The notes under the pieces: model-generated
Seen by the model: only the letters and a program-made list of their open reading frames with translations
What the model was told of the DNA's origin: nothing
Database searches by the model: none
Assembly: GCA_913048145.1 (NCBI GenBank)
Contig: CAJWVP010000001.1
Location: 1-44,101 of the forward strand
Direction: 5' to 3'
DNA length: 44,101 bases
DNA from: an uncultured Rhodospirillaceae bacterium
GTDB taxonomy: Bacteria; Pseudomonadota; Alphaproteobacteria; Rhodospirillales; Casp-alpha2
Position numbers and translations under genes: made by a program
In this document: piece after piece, positions 1 through 9,051 of the stretch
Position numbering within the stretch: the first letter of the stretch is position 1
How the letters are laid out: each line of letters starts with the position of its first letter

Positions 1-2
1 AC

Positions 3-782
3 TTCGCTAAGGTCCTGAAAAACGCCGAGAAGGCCATGATCATCGTCGGTCAAGGTGCGCTGAAGGGTGAAGACGGCGCCGCCGTTCTGAACCTGGCGCG
101 TCAGACCGCCGACAAACTGGGCATGATCAAAACCGGCTGGAACGGGTTCAACGTCTTGCATACGGCCGCGGCCCGCGTCGGCGGACTGGATCTCGGGTTT
201 GTGCCTGGCGAGGGCGGCCTCGACGTGGCCGGTATCTTTGCCGGGGCGCAATCAAACGCAATTAATATGGTCTACCTCCTATGCGCCGATGAGATTGACA
301 CACAGGCCTTGGGCGACGCCTTCGTCATTTATCAGGGTCATCACGGCGACGCGGGCGCGCACCGTGCCGACGTGATCCTGCCGGGTGCCGCTTACACAGA
401 AAAGAATGCCACTTACGTGAATACGGAAGGCCGTGTGCAGTTGGGCCGTCGCGCTATCTTTCCGCCCGGCGAAGCGCGAGAGGATTGGACTATTATTCGC
501 GCCTTGTCGGCCGTCCTAGGCCAAACGCTGCCCTATGACGACCTCAAGGCCGTGCGCGCGAAGTTGGTGGAGGCCAACGCCAACTTCCTGAAGATCAACC
601 AAACCACGCCGGCGGAATGGGGAAGCTTTGGCACCGAAGGCGCGATCTCCGACGCGCCGTTTGCCAGCCCCGTTTGCAACTTCTATATGACCGACCCCAT
701 TAGTCGCGCCTCGGAAACAATGGCGCATTGCATTGAAACCTTCGGTAAGGGCGACGAAAGGAAGACCGGCACCGATGGTTGA
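3..782 (+). CDS. nuoG: NADH-quinone oxidoreductase subunit G, C-terminal part (5' end outside window)
   Basis: The reading frame is open from base 3, so only the last 259 codons are present. It is the C-terminal molybdopterin-oxidoreductase-like part of the large peripheral-arm subunit of complex I. Visible family features are the stretch around IIVGQGAL near the start, the HHGDAGAHRADVILPGAAY block (about 110-130 codons in) and the following TEKNATYVNTEGRVQ motif, typical of the NuoG/formate dehydrogenase fold. The iron-sulfur N-terminal part lies upstream of the window. The stop TGA (780-782) overlaps the nuoH start by 8 bases, and seven further nuo genes follow in order, which supports the call. 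The frame is intact over the part seen. Confidence 0.95.
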   Translation, partial: FAKVLKNAEKAMIIVGQGALKGEDGAAVLNLARQTADKLGMIKTGWNGFNVLHTAAARVGGLDLGFVPGEGGLDVAGIFAGAQSNAINMVYLLCADEIDTQALGDAFVIYQGHHGDAGAHRADVILPGAAYTEKNATYVNTEGRVQLGRRAIFPPGEAREDWTIIRALSAVLGQTLPYDDLKAVRAKLVEANANFLKINQTTPAEWGSFGTEGAISDAPFASPVCNFYMTDPISRASETMAHCIETFGKGDERKTGTDG

Positions 783-1803
783 ACTCTGGGATAATTACAT
801 CTGGCCGACGGCCTGGATCGTCATCAAGATCGTAGCGATCATAATTCCGATCATGCTGTCGGTAGCCTATTTGACACTGGCCGAACGAAAGGTCATCGGC
901 GCCATGCAACAGCGCCGCGGCCCCAACGTGGTGGGCCCGTTCGGGTTGCTTCAACCCATTGCCGACGGGGTCAAGCTGTTCCTCAAGGAAACCGTGATCC
1001 CGGCCAGCGCCAACCGCGGCGTGTTTATCGCAGCCCCCTGCATCACCTTTATCCTGGCGTTGGTTGCCTGGGCGGTGATCCCCTTCGACCACCAGATGGT
1101 CCTAGCCGATATCAATGTGGGTATTCTTTATCTGTTCGCGATTTCATCGCTTGGCGTTTACGGCATTCTAATGGCCGGCTGGGCATCGAACTCGCGCTAT
1201 GCGTTTCTGGGCGCCATGCGTTCGGCGGCGCAGATGGTCTCGTACGAAGTCTCCATGGGTTTTGTTATCATCACCGTCTTGTTGTGCGTCGGTTCGCTGA
1301 ACCTCAGCGACATCGTGATGGCGCAGAAGGGTGACTACGGGATGTTCAACTGGTTCGTCTTCCCGCTGTTCCCCATGGCCGTGGTGTTCTTCATCTCCAC
1401 GTTGGCGGAAACCAACCGGCATCCCTTCGATCTGCCGGAAGCGGAAGCCGAATTGGTGGCCGGCTACAACGTCGAATACTCCGCCATGACCTTCGCCCTG
1501 TTCTTCCTCGGCGAATACGCGAACATGATCCTCATGTCGGCGATGACGGCGGTGCTGTTCCTGGGCGGTTGGTTGCCGCCCGTCGACACCTATCCGTTGG
1601 ACGCCGTTCCGGGGCCTATCTGGCTAGCCCTAAAGATCGCGTTCTGCCTATTTATCTTCCTGTGGGTGCGCGCCACTTTCCCGCGTTACCGTTACGACCA
1701 GCTCATGCGACTCGGTTGGAAAGTGTTTTTGCCGATCTCACTGGCCGCTGTAGCGATTGTCGCCGGCGTGCTGGTGGCCTTTGACTGGCTGCCGAAAGCA
1801 TAA
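775..1803 (+). CDS. nuoH: NADH-quinone oxidoreductase subunit H
   Basis: Membrane subunit of complex I that links the peripheral arm to the proton-pumping arm and forms much of the quinone chamber. The protein is 342 aa, the usual length, with about eight hydrophobic helices. Family motifs seen are the LAERKVIGAMQQRRGPNVVG block near residue 35 and ETNRHPFDLPEAEAELVAGY in the middle. An upstream in-frame ATG at 733 exists, but ATG 775 is preferred because it gives the family-typical N terminus (MVELW) and follows a purine-rich AAAGGAAG at 757-764. It overlaps the nuoG stop by 8 bases, so translation is probably coupled. Confidence 0.96.
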   Translation: MVELWDNYIWPTAWIVIKIVAIIIPIMLSVAYLTLAERKVIGAMQQRRGPNVVGPFGLLQPIADGVKLFLKETVIPASANRGVFIAAPCITFILALVAWAVIPFDHQMVLADINVGILYLFAISSLGVYGILMAGWASNSRYAFLGAMRSAAQMVSYEVSMGFVIITVLLCVGSLNLSDIVMAQKGDYGMFNWFVFPLFPMAVVFFISTLAETNRHPFDLPEAEAELVAGYNVEYSAMTFALFFLGEYANMILMSAMTAVLFLGGWLPPVDTYPLDAVPGPIWLALKIAFCLFIFLWVRATFPRYRYDQLMRLGWKVFLPISLAAVAIVAGVLVAFDWLPKA

Positions 1804-1815
1804 GGGAGAGAGATC

Positions 1816-2304
1816 ATGCATGCCATCGTACGCGGTGTAAAATCCATCTTCCTTGCTGAACTTATGAGAGGTATGGCCCTCACGCTGAAGATGTTTTTCA
1901 AGCCGAAGGTGACGGTAAACTACCCCTATGAAAAAGGGCCGTTGAGCCCGCGGTTCCGGGGCGAACACGCGTTGCGCCGGTATTCCAACGGGGAAGAGCG
2001 CTGCATCGCCTGCAAACTCTGCGAGGCCATCTGCCCGGCCCAAGCTATCACCATCGAGGCCGAGCCCCGTGAGGACGGATCGCGGCGCACGACCCGCTAC
2101 GACATCGACATGACCAAGTGCATCTACTGCGGCTATTGCGAAGAAGCCTGCCCCGTGGACGCCATTGTTGAAGGACCAAATTTCGAGTTCGCCACGGAGA
2201 CCCGTGAAGAACTCTTGTACGACAAGGCCAAGCTGCTCGCTAATGGGGACCGTTGGGAAACGGAAATCGGCGAGCGCCTGCGTCTCGACGCGCCGTATCG
2301 CTAG
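1816..2304 (+). CDS. nuoI: NADH-quinone oxidoreductase subunit I (2x[4Fe-4S] ferredoxin-like)
   Basis: Peripheral-arm subunit of complex I carrying the two tetranuclear iron-sulfur clusters that pass electrons towards the last cluster before quinone. The protein is 162 aa. Two classical CxxCxxCxxxCP motifs are visible: cysteines at 63, 66, 69, 73 and at 102, 105, 108, 112, each followed by the P-x-x-A-I turn. The N terminus has the amphipathic stretch that docks the subunit onto the membrane arm. It starts 12 bases after nuoH, with GGGAGAGAG just before the ATG. Confidence 0.97.
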   Translation: MHAIVRGVKSIFLAELMRGMALTLKMFFKPKVTVNYPYEKGPLSPRFRGEHALRRYSNGEERCIACKLCEAICPAQAITIEAEPREDGSRRTTRYDIDMTKCIYCGYCEEACPVDAIVEGPNFEFATETREELLYDKAKLLANGDRWETEIGERLRLDAPYR

Positions 2305-2341
2305 GCGCGCGAGGTCAAACGAGGAGGGAAGACGAAAGACC

Positions 2342-2950
2342 ATGATAGAAGTCCTGGCCTTTTATATGTTTGCCTGTACGGCCGTGGCATCGGCCGTGCT
2401 GGTCATATCGGCGCGGAATCCGGTACACTCGGTGCTGTTCCTGATCCTGACCTTCTTCAATGCGGCCGGTCTGTTCGTGCTGTTGGGCGCGGAATTCCTG
2501 GCCATGATCCTGGTTGTCGTCTACGTGGGCGCGGTAGCCGTGCTGTTTATGTTCGTGGTCATGATGCTAGACATCAACTTCGTCGAGCTGCGCCAAGGTT
2601 TTCTCCAATACCTGCCCATCGGTGCTCTTATCGGGATCATCTTGCTGGTTGAACTGCTGGTTCTGGTCGGCGGTTGGGGCATGGCCCCCGAAGCGGCAAA
2701 ATCCGCCGGTGCCCCCACCCCGGACATCGGGGTGACTACTAATACCCACGCGTTGGGTGAGATCGTCTACACCCAATACATATACCTGTTCCAGGCGGCG
2801 GGCATGATCCTGCTGGTGGCCATGATCGGAGCCATCGTATTGACGCACCGCCAGCGCGTCGGCGTAAAGAAACAGAACATTGGCAATCAGTTGGCTCGAA
2901 GCGCAGACGATGTCGAAGTCCGTAAAGTCGAAGTCGGGAAGGGAATCTGA
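2342..2950 (+). CDS. nuoJ: NADH-quinone oxidoreductase subunit J
   Basis: Small membrane subunit of complex I, 202 aa, with five predicted hydrophobic helices. The family signature SARNPVHSVLFLILTFFNAA is near residue 30, followed by the glutamate-containing GAEFLAMILVVVYVGAVAVL helix. The frame is open upstream from 2165, inside nuoI, but ATG 2342 gives the normal N terminus (MIEVLAFYMFA) and follows GAGGAGGGAAG (2321-2331). The protein ends in a charged cytoplasmic tail. The stop overlaps the nuoK start (TGATG). Confidence 0.96.
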   Translation: MIEVLAFYMFACTAVASAVLVISARNPVHSVLFLILTFFNAAGLFVLLGAEFLAMILVVVYVGAVAVLFMFVVMMLDINFVELRQGFLQYLPIGALIGIILLVELLVLVGGWGMAPEAAKSAGAPTPDIGVTTNTHALGEIVYTQYIYLFQAAGMILLVAMIGAIVLTHRQRVGVKKQNIGNQLARSADDVEVRKVEVGKGI

Positions 2951-3261
2951 TGCTCGATATCGGTCTTGCCCATTACCTGAGCGTTGCCGCCGTGCTGTTC
3001 ACACTTGGTATTTTCGGAATCTTTCTGAACCGGAAGAACGTGATCATCATTCTCATGTCCGTGGAACTGATGCTGTTGGCCGTGAACATCAACCTGGTGG
3101 CTTTCTCCGCCGAGTTGAGCGACCTGGTCGGGCAGGTGTTTGCCATGTTCGTCCTCACCGTGGCTGCAGCGGAAGCGGCCGTGGGCCTTGCGATCTTGGT
3201 GATCTTCTTCCGTAACCGCGGCACCATCGCCGTCGAAGACATCAACGTGATGAGCGGCTGA
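2950..3261 (+). CDS. nuoK: NADH-quinone oxidoreductase subunit K
   Basis: Smallest membrane subunit of complex I, 103 aa with three hydrophobic helices, homologous to MrpC of Na+/H+ antiporters. The ATG shares one base with the nuoJ stop, a sign of translational coupling. The conserved membrane glutamates of the family are present in the second helix (MSVELMLLAVNINLVAF) and the third (AAAEAAVGLAILVIFFR). Length and position between nuoJ and nuoL are canonical. Confidence 0.97.
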   Translation: MLDIGLAHYLSVAAVLFTLGIFGIFLNRKNVIIILMSVELMLLAVNINLVAFSAELSDLVGQVFAMFVLTVAAAEAAVGLAILVIFFRNRGTIAVEDINVMSG

Positions 3262-3271
3262 GGGCGCGGTC

Positions 3272-5233
3272 ATGCTGAATATTTTGGTCGTTTTCCTGCC
3301 ACTTATCGGCTCCGTATTGGCCGGCATCATCGTCTTCGTGCCGGCGGCTGATAAGGAAAAGCAGCACAGCCTCGATATGCTTGCTCAGTGGGCAACCTGC
3401 GCGGGTCTAGTGCTTTCCATGATCTGCGCCATCGTTGTGTTCAAGGACGTGGCTTTAGAAGGCAACGCGCGTACGACGGAGCTGTTCACCTGGATCGACT
3501 CTGGCGCCCTTGAGGCCTCCTGGGCGTTGAAGGTCGACACCCTAACCGCCGTGATGATGATCGTCGTCACCGTGGTCTCGGCCATGGTGCATATCTATTC
3601 CGTCGGTTATATGCACCACGACCCAGCGATCCCACGGTTCATGTGCTATCTGAGCTTGTTCACCTTCTTCATGCTGATGCTGATCACCTCCGACAACCTT
3701 GTACAGCTTTTCTTCGGTTGGGAAGGGGTGGGCCTTGCGTCCTATCTGCTGATTGGCTTTTGGTACAACAAACCCACAGCCAACGCCGCCGCCATCAAAG
3801 CGTTTCTGGTCAACCGAGTTGGCGATTTCAGCTTCGCGCTGGGTATCTTCGCCGTGTTCATGCTGTTCCAGACAGTAGAACTAGACACCATATTCGCCGC
3901 TGCAGAAGGAAAGAAAGACGCTACCTTCGTCATCTTTGGCGCCGAAGTGCACGCGCTCACGGCATGCTGTCTGCTGCTGTTCGTCGGTGCCATGGGCAAA
4001 TCGGCGCAGTTGGGGCTGCATACGTGGCTGCCAGACGCAATGGAAGGTCCGACCCCAGTTTCCGCCCTGATCCACGCCGCGACCATGGTGACCGCCGGCG
4101 TGTTCATGGTCGCTCGCCTGTCGCCGATTTTCGAGTTTTCCGATACGGCATTGACAGTCGTAACCCTGGTTGGCGCGACGACGGCGATTTTCGCCGCCAC
4201 CGTGGGCTGCGTACAGAATGACATCAAACGTGTCATCGCCTATTCCACCTGTTCGCAGTTGGGTTACATGTTCTTCGCTTGCGGCGTCTCGGCCTATTCG
4301 GCAGGCGTCTTTCACCTGATGACGCACGGCTTCTTTAAGGCCCTGTTGTTCCTGGGCGCCGGTTCGGTGATTCACGCCATGTCCGATGAGCAGGATATGC
4401 GCCGCATGGGTGGCATCTGGAAGCACATAAAGGTGACCTACGCGCTGATGTGGATCGGATCGTTAGCCCTCGCGGGCGTGCCGTTCTTCGCCGGCTTCTA
4501 TTCCAAGGATATCGTTCTAGAGGCGGCCTATGCGGCCGAGACGGGGATTGGGCAATACGCGTTCTGGCTCGGCCTTTTGGCGGCGTTCCTGACGGCGTTC
4601 TATTCCTGGCGGTTATTGTTCATGACTTTCCATGGCGAACCACGCGCCGACGAGAAGACCATGGCCCACGTTCACGAAAGCCCCAAGGTGATGATCCTGC
4701 CGCTGTTCGTTTTAGCCATTGGCGCCTTATTCTCTGGCTATGTGGCCTACGACTACTTTGTCGGCGCCAAGGCGGCGGAATTCTGGGGCGACGCGATTCT
4801 AATCCTCGAGCACCATAAGGCGTTAGAAAACGCCCATCACGTGCCGACTTGGGTGAAATTGTCACCCATTGTCGTCGGTGTCTTGGGGATCGGGTTGGCT
4901 TACGTCCTCTATATTCAGCGCACCGATATTCCCGAAAAGATCGCCGAGAAATTCCAGGCAATCTATCAGTTCTTGCTCAACAAGTGGTACTTCGATGAGC
5001 TTTATGAATTCTTGTTCGTCCGTCCATCGTTTGCACTGGGCCGCGGGTTCTGGAAGGTGGTCGACGAGATGATCATCGACGGATTGGGACCAGACGGCAT
5101 TTCCAACACGGTGCGCCTGGCAGCCAAGAGGGTGGCGGCGTTGCAGTCGGGATATCTCTATCACTATGCCTTCGCCATGCTGATTGGGGTCGTTGTGATT
5201 ACGACTTGGTATCTAGTTGGCCACAGCGGATGA
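3272..5233 (+). CDS. nuoL: NADH-quinone oxidoreductase subunit L
   Basis: Distal antiporter-like proton-pumping subunit of complex I, 653 aa, full length for the family. It has many hydrophobic helices and a long C-terminal extension, which in the family forms the lateral helix running along the membrane arm. Family blocks visible are FFGWEGVGLASYLLIGFWY (about residue 150), LHTWLPDAMEGPTPVSALIH (about 250) and the K/H-containing NDIKRVIAYSTCSQLGYMFF segment (about 315). It starts 10 bases after nuoK. Confidence 0.97.
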   Translation: MLNILVVFLPLIGSVLAGIIVFVPAADKEKQHSLDMLAQWATCAGLVLSMICAIVVFKDVALEGNARTTELFTWIDSGALEASWALKVDTLTAVMMIVVTVVSAMVHIYSVGYMHHDPAIPRFMCYLSLFTFFMLMLITSDNLVQLFFGWEGVGLASYLLIGFWYNKPTANAAAIKAFLVNRVGDFSFALGIFAVFMLFQTVELDTIFAAAEGKKDATFVIFGAEVHALTACCLLLFVGAMGKSAQLGLHTWLPDAMEGPTPVSALIHAATMVTAGVFMVARLSPIFEFSDTALTVVTLVGATTAIFAATVGCVQNDIKRVIAYSTCSQLGYMFFACGVSAYSAGVFHLMTHGFFKALLFLGAGSVIHAMSDEQDMRRMGGIWKHIKVTYALMWIGSLALAGVPFFAGFYSKDIVLEAAYAAETGIGQYAFWLGLLAAFLTAFYSWRLLFMTFHGEPRADEKTMAHVHESPKVMILPLFVLAIGALFSGYVAYDYFVGAKAAEFWGDAILILEHHKALENAHHVPTWVKLSPIVVGVLGIGLAYVLYIQRTDIPEKIAEKFQAIYQFLLNKWYFDELYEFLFVRPSFALGRGFWKVVDEMIIDGLGPDGISNTVRLAAKRVAALQSGYLYHYAFAMLIGVVVITTWYLVGHSG

Positions 5234-5250
5234 CGAGGATTGAATAACAC

Positions 5251-6765
5251 ATGAGCGGTCTTCCCATCCTGTCCCTGTTGACGTTCCTGCCTTTGGTGGG
5301 TGCGTTGTTCATCTTCTCGATCCGCGGTGACAACGAGACAGTAGCACTCAACGCGCGAAGCGTGGCGTTATGGACCACGGGCATCAACTTCTTCCTGTCG
5401 CTCTACATCTGGTTCAACTTCGATCCATCGACGGCCGACTTCCAGTTCGTCGAAAAAGTCGAATGGATGCCGGTGCTGGGCCTTCAATACCACATGGGCA
5501 TCGACGGCATTTCCATGCTGTTCGTGTTGCTCACGACACTGCTGTCGCCGATCTGTATCCTGGCAAGTTGGGAAGCTATCCAGACCCGGGTGAAGGAGTA
5601 CATGATATCCTTCCTAATCCTTGAAACGCTGATGGTAGGAATGTTCTGCGCCCTAGACCTGATGGTCTTCTACATATACTTCGAAGGCGTCCTGATCCCC
5701 ATGTTCTTGATCATCGGGATCTGGGGCGGACCCCGGCGCGTGTATGCAGCGTTCAAGCTGTTCCTCTACACCCTGTTGGGTTCGGTCCTAATGCTGCTGG
5801 CGATGTTTGCTATGTACGTGGACGCGGGCACCACCGACATCGTCCAACTCATGAACCACAACTTCCCGGCGGAGCTACAAACCTGGTTGTTCCTGGCCTT
5901 CTTCGCATCCTTCGCGGTGAAGGTCCCTATGTGGCCGGTGCACACTTGGCTGCCGGACGCCCACGTGGAGGCGCCGACGGCCGGTTCAGTGATACTGGCC
6001 GGCGTGCTGTTGAAATTCGGCGGCTACGGGTTCCTCCGCTTTTCGCTGCCCATGTTTCCTCTGGCCACCGTGGACTTCACGCCCATGGTCTACACGCTCA
6101 GCATTATTGCCGTGGTTTACACATCGTTCGTGGCCTTGGTCCAGGAGGACATGAAGAAGCTGATCGCCTATTCGTCGGTCGCCCACATGGGCTTCGTCAC
6201 CATTGGCGCCTTCACCCTAACGATTCAGGGTGTTGAAGGCGCTATCTACGTGATGCTCAGCCACGGGATTGTCTCCGCCGCCTTGTTCTTGATCGTCGGT
6301 GTTGTCTATGACCGCATTCATTCCCGCGACATCGAGGTGTACGGCGGCCTGGTGCATCGAATGCCGGGCTATGCGCTGACGTTCATGTTCTTCATGCTGG
6401 CCTCAGTGGGCTTGCCCGGCACGGGCGGTTTCATCGGCGAATTCCTGGTGCTACTAGGCGCCTTCCAGGTGAACGCCTGGGTATGCGCGCTGGCGGCTTT
6501 GGGCGTCATTTTGGGCGCGGCTTACATGCTGTATCTCTACCGGCGGATTATCTTCGGCGAACTCACCAAGGACGTATTGAAGAAGATTGCCGACATGAGC
6601 CCTCGTGAATGGGCCGTGTTCGCGCCGTTGATCATTCTGACACTTTGGATGGGCATATATCCGTTGCCCTTCCTGGACATCATGCACGTCTCAGTCGAGA
6701 ACCTACTGCAACAGGTGCAGACGGCTCAAGCGGCGGCAGCCAACGTAACGTTAGCCGGACGCTAG
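5251..6765 (+). CDS. nuoM: NADH-quinone oxidoreductase subunit M
   Basis: Second antiporter-like proton-pumping subunit, 504 aa, with about 14 hydrophobic helices. The family core VHTWLPDAHVEAPTAGSVIL and the following EDMKKLIAYSSVAHMGFV contain the conserved lysines used in proton transfer, and the N-terminal YHMGIDGISMLFVLLTT stretch is typical of NuoM. It starts 17 bases after nuoL with a GAGGAT purine run shortly upstream. It ends in an alanine-rich tail of no recognised function. Confidence 0.97.
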   Translation: MSGLPILSLLTFLPLVGALFIFSIRGDNETVALNARSVALWTTGINFFLSLYIWFNFDPSTADFQFVEKVEWMPVLGLQYHMGIDGISMLFVLLTTLLSPICILASWEAIQTRVKEYMISFLILETLMVGMFCALDLMVFYIYFEGVLIPMFLIIGIWGGPRRVYAAFKLFLYTLLGSVLMLLAMFAMYVDAGTTDIVQLMNHNFPAELQTWLFLAFFASFAVKVPMWPVHTWLPDAHVEAPTAGSVILAGVLLKFGGYGFLRFSLPMFPLATVDFTPMVYTLSIIAVVYTSFVALVQEDMKKLIAYSSVAHMGFVTIGAFTLTIQGVEGAIYVMLSHGIVSAALFLIVGVVYDRIHSRDIEVYGGLVHRMPGYALTFMFFMLASVGLPGTGGFIGEFLVLLGAFQVNAWVCALAALGVILGAAYMLYLYRRIIFGELTKDVLKKIADMSPREWAVFAPLIILTLWMGIYPLPFLDIMHVSVENLLQQVQTAQAAAANVTLAGR

Positions 6766-6786
6766 GACGGGGAAGGGACAAAAGAT

Positions 6787-8265
6787 ATGCCTAATACCCA
6801 CGTACCCGAACTGATCCCCGCGCTGCCGGAGCTTTTCCTGGCGGTGATCATCATGGCGCTGCTGATGTTTGGCGTATTCCAAAAGGGCGGACGCGACGAA
6901 CAAGACGTTACCACTTTCCGCTACGTGACTTATATGGGCATCGTGGCCTTGTTGTTGGCGGTGCTGCTCACGACCTTGCTGGCCGACGAACGCCTGGTGA
7001 CTTTTGGTGGCATGTTCGTCTCCGACGGTTATGCGGTCTTCTGCAAGGTTTTAGTGTTGCTGGCGTCGGCCGGATCATTAGTGATCGCGAAAGGATTCCT
7101 GGAAAGACATAGTTTGGCCCGGTTCGAGTTCCCGGTCCTTGTGGTCTTCGCGACCCTCGGCATGCTGATGATGATCTCGGCCAACGATATGATCTCGCTC
7201 TATCTTGGTCTCGAAATGCAGAGCCTCTCGCTCTACATAATCGCCGCTTTCCAGCGCGACGACACACGCTCCACGGAGGCAGGCCTCAAATATTTCGTAC
7301 TAGGCGCTGTGGCGTCCGGAATGCTGCTTTACGGCATGTCTTTGGTTTACGGTTTCGCCGGCACCACCAGCTTTGAGGTCATGGCCAAGATGTTTACTAA
7401 CACGGGGCCCGAAGGTCCGGGCACCGGCATGATCTTCGGGATCGTATTTATCCTCGCGGGCCTGGCCTTCAAGGTGTCCGCCGTGCCTTTCCACATGTGG
7501 ACCCCAGACGTCTACGAAGGTGCACCAACGCCGGTCACGGCCTTCTTCGCAATTGCCCCGAAGATTGCGGGGATGGCACTGTTCATGCGGGTCATGGTTG
7601 GGCCTTTTGGCGATCTTTTGGCGCAATGGCAGCAGATCGTTGTTTTCATTTCCATCGCCTCGATGATCCTGGGTTCCTTCGCCGCCGTAAACCAGCGCAA
7701 CATCAAGCGCCTTATGGCTTACAGCTCTATCGGTCACGTCGGCTATGCGCTGATCGGCCTGTCGGTCGGTTCGGAGGCCGGTATCCGCGCGGTACTGATC
7801 TACCTGGCCATCTATCTGTTCATGAATATTGGCACGTTCGCCTGCATCCTCTGCATGCGGCGCGGCGGACGCATGGTGGAGGGGATCGATGATCTGGCGG
7901 GCCTGGGCAAGACGCACCCGATGATCGCGTTGGCCTTGGCGATTTTCATGTTCTCTATGGCTGGCATTCCGCCGCTGGCCGGTTTTTTCGGCAAGCTTTA
8001 CGTCTTCCAGGCCGCAATCGCAGCGGAGCTCTATACCTTGGCGATCATTGGCGTGCTGACCAGCGTGGTTGGCGCTTTCTATTACCTCCGGATCATCCGG
8101 ATCATGTACTTCGACGACGCCGAGGATCCGCTGGATCAGTCCATAGACCGCGAAATCGGCGCGCTGCTGACGCTCACCGGAATTCTGATCGTGGCATTCA
8201 TCGCCTATCCGGAACCGTTGGTGTCCAACGCGGCGGCGGCGGCGGCGTCCCTGTTCTCCAGTTGA
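6787..8265 (+). CDS. nuoN: NADH-quinone oxidoreductase subunit N
   Basis: Third antiporter-like proton-pumping subunit, 492 aa, with about 14 hydrophobic helices and the last nuo gene of the operon. Motifs seen are LYLGLEMQSLSLYIIAAF, PFHMWTPDVYEGAPTPVTAF and NIKRLMAYSSIGHVGYAL, all typical of NuoN. The start follows a GGGGAAGGGA purine run at 6769-6778. The last residues are a run of alanines encoded by GCGGCGGCGGCG (8231-8242), a short low-complexity tract. birA follows after only 13 bases, so the operon probably runs on beyond complex I. Confidence 0.97.
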   Translation: MPNTHVPELIPALPELFLAVIIMALLMFGVFQKGGRDEQDVTTFRYVTYMGIVALLLAVLLTTLLADERLVTFGGMFVSDGYAVFCKVLVLLASAGSLVIAKGFLERHSLARFEFPVLVVFATLGMLMMISANDMISLYLGLEMQSLSLYIIAAFQRDDTRSTEAGLKYFVLGAVASGMLLYGMSLVYGFAGTTSFEVMAKMFTNTGPEGPGTGMIFGIVFILAGLAFKVSAVPFHMWTPDVYEGAPTPVTAFFAIAPKIAGMALFMRVMVGPFGDLLAQWQQIVVFISIASMILGSFAAVNQRNIKRLMAYSSIGHVGYALIGLSVGSEAGIRAVLIYLAIYLFMNIGTFACILCMRRGGRMVEGIDDLAGLGKTHPMIALALAIFMFSMAGIPPLAGFFGKLYVFQAAIAAELYTLAIIGVLTSVVGAFYYLRIIRIMYFDDAEDPLDQSIDREIGALLTLTGILIVAFIAYPEPLVSNAAAAAASLFSS

Positions 8266-8278
8266 GCACCCTCGGAAC

Positions 8279-9040
8279 ATGTCCGAACCACGCCTCCCTT
8301 CTGTTTATAACCTGATTTCTCTGGAGCGTTGCGCGTCCACAAATGACGAGGCCCGCGACCTCGCCCGTCAGGGTGAGGACGCTGCACCTGACGGCACCTT
8401 GGTTTGGGCACGCGAACAAACCAAAGGGCGGGGTCGACGCGGACGCGACTGGGTCAGCCCGCCGGGCAACCTCCACCTATCCCTGATCCTCCGGCCCGAG
8501 GTGCCGCTACGCGAGGCGGCGCAACTCAGTTTCGTCACTGCTGTCGCGCTCTACGATGCCCTCGGCAATATTTCGGAGCCCGGACACCAAATCCACTTGA
8601 AATGGCCAAACGACGTCCTCCTCCAGGAAAAGAAGGTCGCCGGTATCTTGCTGGAGTCGGAAGCCGGCGGGGCCGAGTTTCCCGAATGGGTCATCGTCGG
8701 TCTTGGCGTCAATGTCGCGCATTTTCCCGACGACGCGGCCTATCCGGCAACGTCGCTGAGTGCCGAGCATTGGACCGTTACGGTGGAGGATACCCTTGTC
8801 GCCTTTGCCCGTAGTTTCCAAAGGTGGGCCAACATTTGGGTGGAAGAGGGGTTCGACAAAGTGCGTCGGACCTGGCTCAACCGAGCCATAGGCAAGGGCA
8901 AGGCCATCGAGGTGCGCTTGGAGAACGAGACCCTAACCGGTAACTTCAAGGACCTGGATGATGATGGCGCTCTGATCCTTGAGGGCGACGGCGCGGAACG
9001 GCGGATTGCCGCCGGCGTCGTCTATTTTCCGGATAATTGA
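8279..9040 (+). CDS. birA: Biotin--[acetyl-CoA-carboxylase] ligase, catalytic form without DNA-binding domain
   Basis: Attaches biotin to the carrier lysine of carboxylases through biotinyl-AMP. The protein is 253 aa. The nucleotide/biotin-binding loop GRGRRGRDW is at residues 50-58, and KWPNDV is near 108 with the following VAGILLE strand; a small SH3-like C-terminal domain follows. There is no N-terminal helix-turn-helix, so this is the monofunctional (group I) ligase and not a repressor. birA between nuoN and coaX is a conserved alphaproteobacterial order. Confidence 0.93.
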   Translation: MSEPRLPSVYNLISLERCASTNDEARDLARQGEDAAPDGTLVWAREQTKGRGRRGRDWVSPPGNLHLSLILRPEVPLREAAQLSFVTAVALYDALGNISEPGHQIHLKWPNDVLLQEKKVAGILLESEAGGAEFPEWVIVGLGVNVAHFPDDAAYPATSLSAEHWTVTVEDTLVAFARSFQRWANIWVEEGFDKVRRTWLNRAIGKGKAIEVRLENETLTGNFKDLDDDGALILEGDGAERRIAAGVVYFPDN

Positions 9041-9051
9041 CTGGGACAGCC

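Noticed and set aside
1738..2343. A 201-codon frame on the - strand opposite nuoI
   Set aside because: nuoI is certain from its two ferredoxin motifs; the opposite frame has no family features.
7300..8280. Long open frame (326 codons) on the - strand opposite nuoN
   Set aside because: It is a codon-bias shadow of nuoN: rich in Arg, His, Gln and Asp, no known domain, and fully covered by a well-supported gene.
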